A DNA stretch of 56,336 nt from Caulobacter sp. CCH9-E1 (GTDB lineage Bacteria; Pseudomonadota; Alphaproteobacteria; Caulobacterales; Caulobacteraceae). The notes under the pieces were generated by a model. The model had not been told where the DNA came from. It worked only from the letters and a program-made list of their open reading frames with translations, and did no database searches. Location: positions 1-56,336 of the forward strand of contig NZ_LSJA01000303.1 in NCBI RefSeq assembly GCF_001556515.1. The letters are read 5' to 3'. How positions within the stretch are numbered: position 1 is the first letter of the stretch; each line of letters begins with the position of its first letter. Made by a program: the position numbers and the translations under genes. Positions 35,255-44,374 of the stretch are shown here, in pieces.

Positions 35255-36292
35255 CTAGTGGCCCAGCGCCGACTTCAGCTGGGACGCGCCCGAGGCCGCG
35301 ACGCGCGCGCCGCTCGAAAGTCCCGTGACCACCGCTTCCGCGCCCGCCACGCCCGCCACGGTGACCGGACGGGCCTCGTAGCCGGCGGCCGTCTTGACGA
35401 AGACGCGCGCGCCGGCGTGGTCCTGCACCAGCGCGCCGCGCGGGATGGCCTGGGCTGCGGCGGGAGCAGGGCTCAGGAGCGTGAGGGTCACCGTCTGGCC
35501 GGGCGCGAGTCCGCCGGTGGCGCTGAGTTCGGCCCGGAGCGGCAGCGAGCGGGTCTTCGAGTCGATGCTGGCGCCCAAGGCGACGATCCGGCCGCTCACG
35601 TCGCCAACCCGCATCGGATAGCCGACCTTGAGCTTGCGGGCGATCTCGGGAGAGACATGCGCCTCGACCCAGAGACGGTCGGCGCTGTCCAGCGTCACGG
35701 CCGGCGCCATGGCCTCCAGGCCGCCTCCGGGCTGAGCCGTGATGGCCGCCACGCGCCCGGCGGCGGGGGCCCGCAGGACGTATTCGCCGCTTGCCCCTCC
35801 GGCGCCGGACAGCAAGCGGCGACGCTCGTTGACCATGGCGCGGGCCTGGGCGAGACGGGCCTGCGCCTCCTCGGCGCGGGCGCCGGCGATCACGCCCTCG
35901 CTCGCCAGCTGTTGCAGGCGACGCGCCGAGGCCTCGGCGACCCGGAGTTCGGCCTGATTCTGGATGAGCTCCGATGACAAGGAGAGAGCCTCGCGGCTGA
36001 AGAGCGTCACCAAGGGCGCGCCCGCCTTGACCGCTTGTCCCTCCAGCACATGGACGCGCATCACCGTGCCGGCGAACGGCGCGGCGACGACACGGCGACC
36101 GTTCAGAGGCGGGGTGACGGCGCCAGGCAGCGCCGCCACGGGGGCGTTGGAGGCCGGCTTGGCGACAGCCAGGACGATGCCCATCGCCTTCTCCTGCGAC
36201 GCGCTCAAGGTCACGGGCGCGGCGGCGGACGCCGTCGCGGTCGAGAGCGCGGCGACGAGCGCGGCGGCAAGTAGGGGGCGAGCAGGGGGCAT
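35255..36292 (-). CDS. RND efflux periplasmic adaptor subunit (CzcB/CusB-like membrane fusion protein)
   Basis: A 345-residue periplasmic adaptor. The signal peptide ends near residue 24 (ATASAAA). The two lipoyl half-motifs are RRVVAAPFAGTVMRVHVLEG and GEYVLRAPAAGRVAAI, flanking a helical hairpin (about 105-165). Beta-barrel and membrane-proximal domains follow. GAGGAG-like bases (GAGGAG) lie just before the ATG. It is the first gene of the minus-strand pump operon, divergent from the response regulator. No metal-binding Met or His cluster is obvious at the N-terminus, unlike CusB. Confidence 0.9.
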   Translation of the reverse strand: MPPARPLLAAALVAALSTATASAAAPVTLSASQEKAMGIVLAVAKPASNAPVAALPGAVTPPLNGRRVVAAPFAGTVMRVHVLEGQAVKAGAPLVTLFSREALSLSSELIQNQAELRVAEASARRLQQLASEGVIAGARAEEAQARLAQARAMVNERRRLLSGAGGASGEYVLRAPAAGRVAAITAQPGGGLEAMAPAVTLDSADRLWVEAHVSPEIARKLKVGYPMRVGDVSGRIVALGASIDSKTRSLPLRAELSATGGLAPGQTVTLTLLSPAPAAAQAIPRGALVQDHAGARVFVKTAAGYEARPVTVAGVAGAEAVVTGLSSGARVAASGASQLKSALGH

Positions 36293-36347
36293 CGGCTCCT
36301 CGAAGGGCTTGAACCGGACCCAGATGCGCCGCCAGCCTGAAGCCTGT

Positions 36348-36398
36348 CTGGAACGAAGCTGAAACGAACCTGAAAGCGCTTAGTCAGGTTCGTTTCAG
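36348..36398. promoter_or_regulatory. 11-bp repeat array between the RND operon and the two-component genes, likely response-regulator operator
   Basis: Three head-to-tail 11-mers lie at 36348-36358 (CTGGAACGAAG), 36359-36369 (CTGAAACGAAC) and 36370-36380 (CTGAAAGCGCT, degenerate). A perfect inverted copy of the middle one, GTTCGTTTCAG, is at 36388-36398. Eleven-base phased repeats are the usual binding pattern of OmpR/PhoB-type response regulators. The array is placed between the divergent adaptor and response-regulator genes, so the encoded regulator probably binds here and controls both sides. The inverted copy may include the autoregulated promoter. Confidence 0.65.
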
Positions 36399-36413
36399 GC
36401 GCTGGTGTTATGG

Positions 36414-37094
36414 ATGGCCAACAGTCAAGGGAGGCCCGCCATTCGCGTCCTGCTCGTCGAAGATGATCCCGAGATCGCCCGCCGGCTTGTCGCGGCGCTG
36501 GCGGAGGCGAGCTTCGTCGTCGAGCATGCCGGCGATGGCGAGACCGGCCTCCTGCTGGGCCGGACCAACGACTTCGACGCGGTGGTTCTGGATTTGGGCT
36601 TGCCGCGCCTGCCGGGCTTGGAGGTGCTGAAGCAATGGCGCCGAGAAGGCCGCGACATGCCCGTGCTGGTGCTGACAGCGCGCGATGCCTGGACCGACCG
36701 GGTTGATGGCCTGAACGCCGGCGCCGACGACTATCTTGGCAAACCCTTCCAGAACGCCGAGGTGGTGGCGCGCTTGCGGGCGCTTACGCGACGCTCGGCG
36801 GGGCGCTCTTCGCCAGTCATGCGACGCGGCGACATCGTGCTCGATCCAGAGGCGGGCACTGTCCAACGGGGCGACGAAGCCGTCGAGTTGACCGCCCGTG
36901 AGCTCAAGGTCCTGGCTTACCTGATGCACCGCGCTGGTCGCGTCGTGTCCCAGGGCGAACTGATCGACCACGTCTACAGCCTGGATGAGACGCGCGAGTC
37001 GAACACGATCGAGGTCTATGTGGCCCGCCTGCGCAAGAAGCTGGGCAAGGACGCGATCCGTACGATCAGAGGCCTGGGGTACAAGTTCGCCTGA
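36414..37094 (+). CDS. OmpR-family response regulator
   Basis: A regulator of about 226 residues. The receiver domain has the acidic pair in LLVEDDPE (Asp17/Asp18), phospho-acceptor Asp60 in VVLDLGLP and Lys110 in YLGKPF. The C-terminal winged helix (about 135-225) includes ELTARELKVLAYLMHRAGRVVS and ends in RTIRGLGYKF. The start is uncertain: ATG 36414 lacks a ribosome-binding site. AAGGGAGG at 36427-36434 is well placed for an ATT at 36441, which would give the usual short N-terminus I/M-RVLLVEDD. The stop overlaps the kinase start. It likely controls the divergent metal-efflux operon. Confidence 0.9.
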   Translation: MANSQGRPAIRVLLVEDDPEIARRLVAALAEASFVVEHAGDGETGLLLGRTNDFDAVVLDLGLPRLPGLEVLKQWRREGRDMPVLVLTARDAWTDRVDGLNAGADDYLGKPFQNAEVVARLRALTRRSAGRSSPVMRRGDIVLDPEAGTVQRGDEAVELTARELKVLAYLMHRAGRVVSQGELIDHVYSLDETRESNTIEVYVARLRKKLGKDAIRTIRGLGYKFA

Positions 37095-38449
37095 TGCGAC
37101 AGCTCTGGACCAGTTTCCGCACCCGTCTGATCGTCGGCGCCGCCATCTGGATTATCGCGGGCCTGGCCGTTAGCGGCTTTCTGCTGTCGGAACTGTTCAA
37201 GGCCCACGTGACCCAGCAGTTCGACGACGAGTTGCACGGCCATGCCGCCGAGCTGGCGGCGCTGATCGAACTCACCCCGGACGGCAAGCTGGTCTTGCAT
37301 CGACGTCTCAGCGATCCCCGGTTTCTGCCCAGGGACTCGGGGTTCTATTGGCGGGTCGAGGCTCAGAGCGGCCAAGCGATCACCTCGCCGTCGCTGGCGG
37401 GACGCGACTTGCCGCTGCCCGGGCCGTTTCCGCCTTCCGGGGCCGAACGGCATGTCTTTGTCGATGGTCCCTCGGGGCAGTTGCGTCTGGTCGAACGATC
37501 GGTGGCCACGCCGAACGGTCCGCCGCTGCGCCTGGGCATTGGCGTTGATCAGCGTCTCCTCGACGAGGTGCTGGGGCGGTTCAACTGGACTCTTTTTCTG
37601 TCGCTGACGATCGTCGCTTCCGGTCTGATCGCCGCAGCGATGCTGCAGGTTTGGTTTGGCCTACGCCCGCTGAGCCGCATGCGCCATGCGTTGTCGGCTG
37701 TTCGGATGGGCCAAGCCAGCCGACTTCCCGAGGATCTTCCCAGCGAAGTGCGTCCCCTGGCGGTCGACCTCAATGCGCTGCTCGAGGGCAATCTCGAGAT
37801 GCTGCGGCGCGCTCGCACCCAGGCCGGCAATCTGGCCCATGCGCTCAAGACGCCGCTCGCCATTCTGACGGATGAGGCCGAACGCATGAGGGCGTCGGGC
37901 CAGGTGGAAGCCGCCGAGGTGATCATCCTGCAGTGTGAGCGGATGCGGCGTCAGATCGACTATCAGATCGCCCGGGCCCGCGCGGCGGCGCTGAAGCGCG
38001 CCCCCGGCGTGGCCGCCGATGTGCGATCGACGCTGGGCCCCATCGTCATAGCCCTGTCGCGCCTCTACGCGCGCCGCGACGTGTCGTTCGCCGTCGCCTA
38101 CGAGGATCAGCCCGTGGTCGCGGTGGACGCCCAGGACTTGAGCGAGATCCTCGGCAATGTGCTCGACAACGCGGGCAAGTGGGCGCGGTCGCGGGCGGAG
38201 GTCCTGGTTCGCCGCCGGGGCGACTTCGCTGAAATCATCATCGACGATGACGGGCCGGGCTTGCCGCCCGAGAGCTACGAGCACGTTTTTGGCCTTGGCG
38301 AGCGACTGGATGAGCGAACGCCTGGGCATGGCTTGGGCTTGTCGATCGTGCGGGATCTGGTGGGGCTCTACGAAGGTCGCGTGGCGCTGGATGTCGCGAC
38401 GCTTGGCGGACTGCGTGTGACCCTGACCTTCCCCGCGATCACTCAGTAG
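37094..38449 (+). CDS. Sensor histidine kinase (PhoQ-like H-box)
   Basis: A 451-residue membrane kinase. TM1 is at about 12-33 and TM2 at about 165-187. The periplasmic sensor domain lies between them. A HAMP-like linker (GLRPLSRMRHALSAVRMGQ) precedes the H-box NLAHALKTPLAIL with phospho-acceptor His249, the form found in PhoQ-type kinases. N-box (NVLDNAGKWA), G1 (DDDGPGLP) and G2 (GHGLGLSIV) complete the ATPase domain. The start overlaps the response-regulator stop (TGATG). It probably senses a metal or envelope signal; the periplasmic part has few His or Cys, so direct metal binding is not obvious. Confidence 0.92.
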   Translation: MRQLWTSFRTRLIVGAAIWIIAGLAVSGFLLSELFKAHVTQQFDDELHGHAAELAALIELTPDGKLVLHRRLSDPRFLPRDSGFYWRVEAQSGQAITSPSLAGRDLPLPGPFPPSGAERHVFVDGPSGQLRLVERSVATPNGPPLRLGIGVDQRLLDEVLGRFNWTLFLSLTIVASGLIAAAMLQVWFGLRPLSRMRHALSAVRMGQASRLPEDLPSEVRPLAVDLNALLEGNLEMLRRARTQAGNLAHALKTPLAILTDEAERMRASGQVEAAEVIILQCERMRRQIDYQIARARAAALKRAPGVAADVRSTLGPIVIALSRLYARRDVSFAVAYEDQPVVAVDAQDLSEILGNVLDNAGKWARSRAEVLVRRRGDFAEIIIDDDGPGLPPESYEHVFGLGERLDERTPGHGLGLSIVRDLVGLYEGRVALDVATLGGLRVTLTFPAITQ

Positions 38450-38798
38450 GTTGGCGTCTGCCCCTACGCCACCAGGGACGGGCCGGAATGACACGAGCGG
38501 CGACGGTCAATCTGAGGCCGATATCGCCTCGCGCAGAGAGCCGTTTTCTGTCGCCGTCAATCCTTTTATTGGGGTAATTTTTTGCCTTGGCCTTGGGCAA
38601 GTGGGCCCATTTGGGGGTGTCTATTTGATCAACCCTGCGCCTGTTGTCAGAAAAATTCCATTTTAAAACTCGACTAATTTGATGGGGTTGGGGCTCGTCC
38701 GATCCATTCGTGTTCGGAATGTGGCGTGAGCCATGCCCCGCTCTCTCGGGAGTGGGGCAGGGGGCGGCTCGCGCGTTGCGTTTATTGGAGGGGCTTAC
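38450..38798. other. 349-bp intergenic region upstream of the TonB receptor, AT-rich with a leader hairpin
   Basis: No gene seen. The middle part (about 38560-38690) is AT-rich for this genome, with TTTTATTGGGG and ATTCCATTTTAAAAC, so it probably carries the promoter of the receptor operon. A 10-bp hairpin (38734-38743 with 38750-38759, one G-T pair, 6-base loop) lies about 40 bases before the receptor start and would be in its 5' leader. It has no T tract, so it is more likely a leader structure than a terminator. Confidence 0.5.
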
Positions 38799-41700
38799 AT
38801 GATCATCAATCACCGCAAGCTGGTGCTTGCCACCACGGCGCTTTGCGCCGCGGGTTTCTCCGCCCACGTTTGGGCGCAGACGGCGCCGCCGGCAGGGGCG
38901 GAACCCACCGAGATCGAGGCCGTCGTGGTCGTCGGCTCGCAGATCAAGGGCGCGAAGGTCAACGCGGCCCTGCCGGTGACGGTGGTCGGCGAGGACCAGA
39001 TCGGAGCGTCCGGCGCCGTGTCCGGCGACGAGCTCTTCCGATCGATCCCGCAGATGGGCGACGTCAACTTCAACGCCCAGTACCTGCCGGGCAGCAGCAA
39101 CAGCGCCCGGGGTGACGTCGGTTCGGTGAACCTGCGCAACCTGGGCATCGGCAACACCCTGGTGCTGCTGAACGGTCGTCGCGTGGTCACCCACCCGACC
39201 AGCCAGGCCAATGACAACCTGGTGCCGGTGCTGACCTACAACACCAGCGCCATTCCGGTGACGGGCCTCAAGCGAATGGAAGTGCTGCGCGACGGCGCCG
39301 CGGCCATCTACGGCGCGGACGCCGTGGCCGGCGTGGTCAACACCGTGCTGCGCGACGACGTCGACGGCTTGACCGCCTCGAGTCAGTACGGTTTCGCCGA
39401 GGGGACGAACCTCAAAGAGTACAACTTCAACGCCTTCGGCGGGAAGAACTTCGCCGACGGCCGCGGCAATGTCAGCGCCTTTGTCTCGTACGACCAGCGC
39501 ACGCGCATGCGCTCGACGGACCAGGACTACACCGCTTCGTCTGACCGCCGTCCGCTGTTCGCCGGCACTCGCTTCGACGGCGTCGCCAGTCTTGATGGTC
39601 GCAGCACCACAACGCCCTGGGCCTATGTCCAGACTCCGCAGAGCTTCGGAACCGTGCGCCAGGGAACCACGGCCCTGACCAGCGGCGCCGGCTACTTCCA
39701 CATCCAGCCTTCGACCTTCGCCGGATGCCAGCTGAACATCAGCGGCGGCATGTGCATCGACGACGGCGCGCTGGCGACCTCGGGCGTCGATCGCAACCTG
39801 CGCTTCAACTCAGCGTCCCTGGGCACGACGGTGATCCCGGAGCTGAAGCGCACAAACGTCTTCTTGACCGGCCACTACGACATCTCCGACGACCTGACCG
39901 TCTTCGGCGAACTGGGCCTCTACCACGCCAAGACCAGCGCCCTGCAGGCGCCGATCGCCACGCTGTCCTCGGGCGTGATCAGCATCCCGGCCAGCAACTA
40001 CTGGAACCCCTTCGGCCCGATGACCTTCGCCAACGGGACGGCCAACCCCAACCGTCTGCCCAATCTGAACGTCCCGGCCAGCGGCTTGCCGCTGACCCTG
40101 CGCGGCTACACCTTCGCCGACCTGGGCCTGACCCATGTCGACGTCACCAACGACCAGTATCGGGTGCTGGGCGGCGTCCGCGGCCGGAAGTTCGGCTTCG
40201 ACTGGGAATCGGCTCTGGTCTATTCGGAAGCCACCGCCGACGACATCAGCGACAACATCTCCAACACCAAGCTCCACGCCCAGCTGGCCCTGTCCACGCC
40301 CGACGCCTACAATGTCTTCAACGGCTCGGACATCAACAATCCCAGCGGCGCGGACACCACCCGCAACAGCGAAGCGGCCATCGACGCCATCCGCGTCAAG
40401 ATCAAGCGCCGCACCAAGAGCACCTTGGCCTCTTGGGACTTCAAGGTCTCCAGGCCCGACCTCTTCAGCCTGCCGGCCGGCGACGTCGGCGTGGCCTCGG
40501 GCGTTGAGGTGCGTCGCGAGACCCAGATGGATGACCGCGACAAGCGCATCGACGGGACGATCACCTTCACCGACCCGATCAGCGGCGCGGTGTTGAGCGA
40601 CCTGATCAACTCCAGCATGAACCCCGACACCAAGGGTCACCGTTCGGTCGCCTCGACGTATATCGAGTTCGCCGTTCCCCTGGTTTCGCCCGAGATGTCG
40701 ATCCCGCTGGTCCATCGCCTGGATCTGCAGCTGGCGGGTCGCTACGAGCACTACAGCGACTTCGGCAACACGGCGAAGCCCAAGATCGCCGGCGCCTGGG
40801 ACCTGATCGACGGCGTCCGGATCCGCGGTTCGTGGGCCAAGGGCTTCCGGGCGCCGAACCTGGAGCAGATCAACGCCACCGTAGTGTCGCGGTCCAACAC
40901 CCGCACCGACTACGCCTTCTGCGAGGCCGACCTGCGGGCCAAGCGCATCACCTCGTTCGCGGGTTGCTCGCGCTCGTTGCTGACCACGGCGCGCCGGGCC
41001 GGCAACCCCGACCTGGATCCCGAAGAGTCCGAGACCCTGTCGTACGGCGTGGTCCTGGAGCCGAAGTTCATTCCTTCCGAATATGGCCGCCTGACCTTCA
41101 CCGTTGACTACTGGAAGGTGAAGCAGACGGGCCTGATCGGGGTGTTCGGCGAGGGCAACGCCCTGATCCTGGACTACCTGCTGCGCCAGTCGGGTTCGAG
41201 CAACCCGAACGTCATCCGCGCCGCCCCGACGGCCGACGACATCGCCGCGTTCAAGGACACCGGCCTCGCGGCCGCCGGTCAGGTTCTGTACGTCAATGAC
41301 AAGTATACAAATCTGCAGCCGCAGGACGTCGAGGGCCTGGACCTGGGCCTGATGTATCGCCTGAACACCGACAAGCTCGGCGATTTCGATCTCAACGTGA
41401 ACGCAGCGCACCTGATCAAGTACTATCAGTCGCCATCGCCGGGCATCGCTGAGCTGCTGGCGGCGCGCAGCGCGGGCAAGATCAACGCCGGCACCACCAT
41501 CAACGGCGGCGGCAACCTGCTGCGGCAGAACGGCAAGACCGATTGGAAGGTCTCGGCCTCGCTGACCTGGCGTTACAAGCAGCTGACCGTCGGCGGCTTC
41601 ACTCAATACATCGGCGACTACAACGACACGGCCTTGCTCGACTCGGCCGGGTCGCCGTGGGTTGTCGACTCGCAGATCACCGCCAACCTGTATGGCGAGT

Positions 41701-41849
41701 ACGATTTCGCCCAGGCCAACACCAAGCTGCGGCTGGGCGTGCGGAACCTAACCGACAAGGATCCGCCGCTGAGCTCGGCGGGTTATGACGGAACGGTCTA
41801 TCAGCCGTATGCCCGCTACTGGTACGTCTCGGTCAAGAAGACGTTCTAG
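38799..41849 (+). CDS. TonB-dependent outer-membrane receptor
   Basis: A 1016-residue receptor. The signal peptide runs to about residue 27 (HVWAQ), followed by a TonB-box-like EIEAVVVVGSQI. A plug domain contains LRNLGIGNTLVLLNGRR and the AAIYGADAVAGVVN motif. The barrel ends in ARYWYVSVKKTF. ATG 38799 has GGAGGGG 7 bases upstream; the frame is open to 38733. No STN domain. It is the first of three genes with a secreted Met-zincin protease and a secreted amidohydrolase, and probably imports peptides or related oligomers that these enzymes cleave. Confidence 0.93.
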   Translation: MIINHRKLVLATTALCAAGFSAHVWAQTAPPAGAEPTEIEAVVVVGSQIKGAKVNAALPVTVVGEDQIGASGAVSGDELFRSIPQMGDVNFNAQYLPGSSNSARGDVGSVNLRNLGIGNTLVLLNGRRVVTHPTSQANDNLVPVLTYNTSAIPVTGLKRMEVLRDGAAAIYGADAVAGVVNTVLRDDVDGLTASSQYGFAEGTNLKEYNFNAFGGKNFADGRGNVSAFVSYDQRTRMRSTDQDYTASSDRRPLFAGTRFDGVASLDGRSTTTPWAYVQTPQSFGTVRQGTTALTSGAGYFHIQPSTFAGCQLNISGGMCIDDGALATSGVDRNLRFNSASLGTTVIPELKRTNVFLTGHYDISDDLTVFGELGLYHAKTSALQAPIATLSSGVISIPASNYWNPFGPMTFANGTANPNRLPNLNVPASGLPLTLRGYTFADLGLTHVDVTNDQYRVLGGVRGRKFGFDWESALVYSEATADDISDNISNTKLHAQLALSTPDAYNVFNGSDINNPSGADTTRNSEAAIDAIRVKIKRRTKSTLASWDFKVSRPDLFSLPAGDVGVASGVEVRRETQMDDRDKRIDGTITFTDPISGAVLSDLINSSMNPDTKGHRSVASTYIEFAVPLVSPEMSIPLVHRLDLQLAGRYEHYSDFGNTAKPKIAGAWDLIDGVRIRGSWAKGFRAPNLEQINATVVSRSNTRTDYAFCEADLRAKRITSFAGCSRSLLTTARRAGNPDLDPEESETLSYGVVLEPKFIPSEYGRLTFTVDYWKVKQTGLIGVFGEGNALILDYLLRQSGSSNPNVIRAAPTADDIAAFKDTGLAAAGQVLYVNDKYTNLQPQDVEGLDLGLMYRLNTDKLGDFDLNVNAAHLIKYYQSPSPGIAELLAARSAGKINAGTTINGGGNLLRQNGKTDWKVSASLTWRYKQLTVGGFTQYIGDYNDTALLDSAGSPWVVDSQITANLYGEYDFAQANTKLRLGVRNLTDKDPPLSSAGYDGTVYQPYARYWYVSVKKTF

Positions 41850-41863
41850 GGACGGGGACTCAA

Positions 41864-44374
41864 GTGACGCATCAGTTCAGCGCTTACCGAGCGCGCTGGC
41901 GGGTTTCGAGCGCGCTGGCCGCGCTCGCGCTCGCCGCCGCGCCGGCTGCTTTCGCTCAGACCGCTGGCGCGCCCGCGCCAGCGGCCGCTTCTCCGGCGGC
42001 TCTGCTGCCGGTGAAGACCGACGCGGCCAAGAACGCCGTGATCGTGACCTTGCCGCCGCCCGCCGCCGATGGCGTGTCTGGACGGTTCCTCTACCAGCCC
42101 AGCCTCAGTGGCGGCCTTGGATCGACGCCAGTCGGCCTGGACCGCGCCGCCACGGGCGAGACCCAGGTGCTGATCTTCCGGCGCGTGGGCAAGAAGGTGC
42201 TGATTGCGTTCGAAAACTACGGCTTCCGCGCTGTTGGCGGCGCGCCGGAGGAAGCTCGGACCGTCCAGGACAGCTTTCCGCCCTCGGTCGTCTGGTCTGG
42301 CGACGTAGTCGCCGACACCCCGGAGGGCGGCGTGACGGTCGACATCGCCTCGTTCCTGCTGCGCGACGCGTTCGACATCACCGGTGGGCTCAAGCGCGGC
42401 AAGCAGGGCGCTTACAAGCTGGCCTCGTCGCTGAGCTATGTCGACCTGCCGCTGACCGGCCTCTTCCCCGACAACCTCGAGTTCGAAACCCGGCAGACCT
42501 TCACCGCCGACGAGCCGGGGGGCGAGGTGAACGGCATCGCGCCCGACGGTCGCGCCGTGACCTTTGGCGTCCATCACAGCTTCATCCGTCTGCCGGCGCC
42601 GGGGTTCGTCTCGCGGGCCTACGATCCGCGAACGGGCACTTCGGCCCAGGTGCTGTTCGCCGACTACGCCGCGCCGCTGGACCAGCCGATCGTCCAGCGC
42701 CTGGCGCGCCGGTTCCGGCTCGAGAAGACCAACCCAACCGCGACCCGCTCGCCGGTCAAGAAGCCCATCGTCTACTACGTCGATCGCGGCGCGCCCGAAC
42801 CCATCCGTTCGGCTCTGATCGAAGGCGGGCGCTGGTGGGCGAAGGCCTTCGAGGAGGCCGGCTATGTCGACGCCTTCCGGGTGGAGTTGCTGCCCGAGGG
42901 CGTCGATCCGATGGACGCGCGCTATAACGTGGTCAACTGGATCCACCGGCAGACCCGCGGCTGGTCGACCGGCACTACCGTGGTCGATCCGCGCACAGGC
43001 GAAATCGTCCGTGGCGTCGTCCAACTGGGCTCGCTGCGCGTGCGCCAGGACCGGTTGATCTTCGAGGGCCTTGTCGGCGCGGACAAAACGGGCAAGGGCG
43101 GTCCCGACGATCCGATCAATGTCTCGCTGGCGCGTATCCGCCAGCTGTCGGTGCACGAGATCGGCCACACCCTTGGTCTGGCTCACAACTTCGCGGGCAG
43201 CACCTATGGCCGCGCGTCGGTCATGGACTATCCCGCGCCGCAGGTGAAGATCCAGGGCGACCGGCTGGACCTCTCCGACGCTTACGCCAAGGGCGTGGGA
43301 GCCTGGGATCGTTTCGCGATCAATTGGCTCTACTCGCAGGGCGCGCCGGGCACGAACGAGGCCGCGCGCCTTGATCGGCTGGCGCGCGAGGCCCAGGCCA
43401 AGGGGCTTCGCTACGTCACCGACGGGGACTCGCGCAGCGGTTCGGCGGGGCAGCCCTACGGCGCGCTTTGGGACAATGGTCCCGACGCGGTCGCGGAGCT
43501 GGATCACGTGCTGGCCGTGCGCAGGCTGGCGCTTAGCCGGTTTGGCCTGGCGAACCTGCCCAAGGGCGCGCCGGCGGCGGACCTGAAGCGTGTCTTGGCG
43601 CCGATCTACCTGTTCCATCGCTACCAGGTCGAAGCCGCCGTGAAACTGATCGGCGGCGTCGACTACGCCTACGCCGTGCGCGGCGATGGCCATGAGAGCG
43701 CGTCCATCCCGCCGGCCGCCACACAACGCAAGGCGCTGGACGCTCTGCTGCGCACGACCGACGCGGCTGCCCTGGACCTGCCGGATCCCCTCTTGAATCT
43801 GCTATCGTCCGGTCAGTCGGGCGCGCGGGACAAGGCCTACGAGATCGAGATCTTTCCGACCTCGGGCCCGGCGATCTTCGACCTGCCGACCGCCGCCGAG
43901 ATGGCCGCCGACCAGACTGTGTCGCTGCTGCTCAATCCGCAACGGCTGAACCGGGTGGTTGAGCAGAACCGTCGCGATCCGGCCCAGTTGGGCGTGGCCG
44001 AGCTGGCCGAGCGCCTGCTGGCGTCCGTCGCGCCGAGCGACGCCGAGGGGCGGCTCGGCGACTTGCGTCGTCGCATCCGCGCTCGCGTCGTCAGCGATCT
44101 GATCGAGGCGCAGAGCGACAAGGCGCTCTCGCCGACCGCGGCCGCCCAGATCGACGCGGCGCTGCGGACCTTCGGCAAGACCCTGGCCGCCTATCAGGGC
44201 GGCGGGGCTGAGGGCGACCAAGCCGCCATGCTTTCGCGGGCCCTGCTCAGCGACGACGCCGGCGCCAGGCAGGCCCTGGCCGCGCCTCGCGCTGGCGCGG
44301 TCGAGACCTTGCCGCCCGGCATGCCGATTGGCGGCGAAGACTGCTGGTTCTGCGCTCCGAGCGCAGGTTTGTAA
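41864..44374 (+). CDS. Secreted zinc-dependent metalloprotease (Met-zincin, DUF5117-type)
   Basis: An 836-residue protease starting at GTG, 14 bases after the receptor stop, with GGGGA upstream. The signal peptide ends near residue 32 (AAFAQ). The N-terminal half matches the DUF5117-type layout. The zinc site HEIGHTLGLAH is at 431-441 and the Met-turn SVMDYPAP has Met454, giving a metzincin of the HExxHxxGxxH class. The C-terminal about 300 residues are helical. Members occur widely next to TonB receptors. It should degrade proteins or peptides outside the inner membrane for import. The last codons contain a Cys-rich EDCWFCAP. Confidence 0.9.
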   Translation: MTHQFSAYRARWRVSSALAALALAAAPAAFAQTAGAPAPAAASPAALLPVKTDAAKNAVIVTLPPPAADGVSGRFLYQPSLSGGLGSTPVGLDRAATGETQVLIFRRVGKKVLIAFENYGFRAVGGAPEEARTVQDSFPPSVVWSGDVVADTPEGGVTVDIASFLLRDAFDITGGLKRGKQGAYKLASSLSYVDLPLTGLFPDNLEFETRQTFTADEPGGEVNGIAPDGRAVTFGVHHSFIRLPAPGFVSRAYDPRTGTSAQVLFADYAAPLDQPIVQRLARRFRLEKTNPTATRSPVKKPIVYYVDRGAPEPIRSALIEGGRWWAKAFEEAGYVDAFRVELLPEGVDPMDARYNVVNWIHRQTRGWSTGTTVVDPRTGEIVRGVVQLGSLRVRQDRLIFEGLVGADKTGKGGPDDPINVSLARIRQLSVHEIGHTLGLAHNFAGSTYGRASVMDYPAPQVKIQGDRLDLSDAYAKGVGAWDRFAINWLYSQGAPGTNEAARLDRLAREAQAKGLRYVTDGDSRSGSAGQPYGALWDNGPDAVAELDHVLAVRRLALSRFGLANLPKGAPAADLKRVLAPIYLFHRYQVEAAVKLIGGVDYAYAVRGDGHESASIPPAATQRKALDALLRTTDAAALDLPDPLLNLLSSGQSGARDKAYEIEIFPTSGPAIFDLPTAAEMAADQTVSLLLNPQRLNRVVEQNRRDPAQLGVAELAERLLASVAPSDAEGRLGDLRRRIRARVVSDLIEAQSDKALSPTAAAQIDAALRTFGKTLAAYQGGGAEGDQAAMLSRALLSDDAGARQALAAPRAGAVETLPPGMPIGGEDCWFCAPSAGL

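Noticed and set aside
41846..43726. 626-codon open frame antisense to the Met-zincin protease
   Set aside because: The opposite strand has an intact signal peptide and zinc site; the antisense protein has no recognisable motif.
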